A stretch of 64,000 nt of DNA from Beijerinckiaceae bacterium RH AL1 (GTDB lineage Bacteria; Pseudomonadota; Alphaproteobacteria; Rhizobiales; Beijerinckiaceae): assembly GCA_901457705.2 (NCBI GenBank), contig LR590083.2:2108597-2172596 (forward strand). The letters are read 5' to 3'. Positions 63,848-64,000 of this stretch are shown piece by piece; the first letter of the stretch is position 1, and each line of letters begins with the position of its first letter. Under the pieces are notes generated by a model. The model made no database searches. It saw only the letters and a program-made list of their open reading frames with translations, and was not told the origin of the DNA. The position numbers and the translations under genes were made by a program.

Positions 63848-64000
63848 GTGGCCGAGAACACGCTGAGCTTGAACAAGACCCTGATGCTTTTCGGGCTTGC
63901 CGCGCTTGCGATGATCGCTGTCGCCGTCTTCGCGACGATGCCGTCGGCGGGGCAGCTCGAGGCGCGCGAGCGCACCACCCATACGCCATGCCACACCGAG
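63848..64000 (+). CDS. Membrane-anchored protein, 5' fragment at window edge
   Basis: 51 codons from a GTG at 63848 run to the right edge in frame. The protein begins with a short polar segment, then one hydrophobic helix (LMLFGLAALAMIAVAVFA) and a polar stretch with a Cys (THTPCHTE). Too short to name. It could be a signal-anchored periplasmic protein. The 190 bp before it are the gap after the CDF gene. Confidence 0.5.
   Translation, partial: MAENTLSLNKTLMLFGLAALAMIAVAVFATMPSAGQLEARERTTHTPCHTE

Overview
The window is GC-rich (roughly two thirds G+C by eye), densely coding DNA from an alphaproteobacterium, most likely of the order Hyphomicrobiales (Rhizobiales). Supporting this are the rpsF-rpsR-DUF2232 order, a 350-residue RpsB with a C-terminal extension, RpoB and RpoC of about 1,380-1,400 residues, a split XdhC/molybdenum cofactor cluster, a cyo quinol oxidase operon, and quinoprotein-relay genes. 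There is one tRNA gene (Ser, TGA), no rRNA, no CRISPR array and no recognisable transposase.

Layout. 0-1.4 kb: rpsF, rpsR and a truncated DUF2232 membrane protein gene (- strand). 1.6-4.0 kb: a Gly/His/Tyr-rich secreted protein and a divergent membrane-anchored SGNH hydrolase. 4.1-16.3 kb: the secE-nusG-rplKA-rplJL-rpoBC block (- strand), with an apparent one-base deletion inside rpoB and no rpsL-rpsG-fusA-tuf after rpoC. 16.5-20.4 kb: a small membrane protein and a quinoprotein-relay operon (metallohydrolase, SoxYZ-like carrier, CXXCW rhodanese-like protein, thioredoxin) opposite a TetR regulator. 20.5-23.9 kb: a DsbA-like protein and a four-gene molybdenum-hydroxylase maturation operon. 23.9-26.1 kb: rpsB-tsf, separated by a palindromic repeat. 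26.6-30.6 kb: cyoA, a fused cyoBC and cyoD. 30.6-34.6 kb: LprI-like, XRE, DUF983, glyQ and a His-rich small protein.

34.6-37.7 kb: an ANTAR-type regulator with a PilJ/NIT-like C-terminus faces a nitrate/nitrite transporter. The gap between them holds a sigma54-like promoter and a hexaloop hairpin at the predicted transcript start. 37.7-44.4 kb: cupredoxin, PQQ sugar dehydrogenase with its cytochrome c, acetoacetyl-CoA synthetase, several small proteins and a periplasmic peroxiredoxin. 44.5-47.3 kb: tRNA-Ser followed by a gene-poor, more A/T-rich stretch with an amber-interrupted gene remnant. 47.3-50.6 kb: a membrane PAS-GGDEF-EAL protein followed by an RpfF-like crotonase, a candidate fatty-acid signal/c-di-GMP module. 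50.9-52.6 kb: an RNase J-like gene. 52.6-58.2 kb: an amide/ureide nitrogen operon (amidase, NCS1 permease, formamidase, isochorismatase-like hydrolase) opposite an XRE-cupin regulator. The operon begins with two overlapping seven-codon mini-ORFs. 58.2-64 kb: PNPOx-like protein, Crp/Fnr regulator, ScsB-type thiol reductase, DJ-1/PfpI protein, Kazal-like secreted protein, cation diffusion transporter and a truncated gene at the right edge.

The genes combine a core translation/transcription block with accessory systems for periplasmic redox chemistry (quinoprotein relay, thioredoxins, ScsB, cupredoxin, PQQ dehydrogenase), nitrogen acquisition (nitrate, amides) and signalling. Product names are inferred from motifs read by eye. 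No database search was run.
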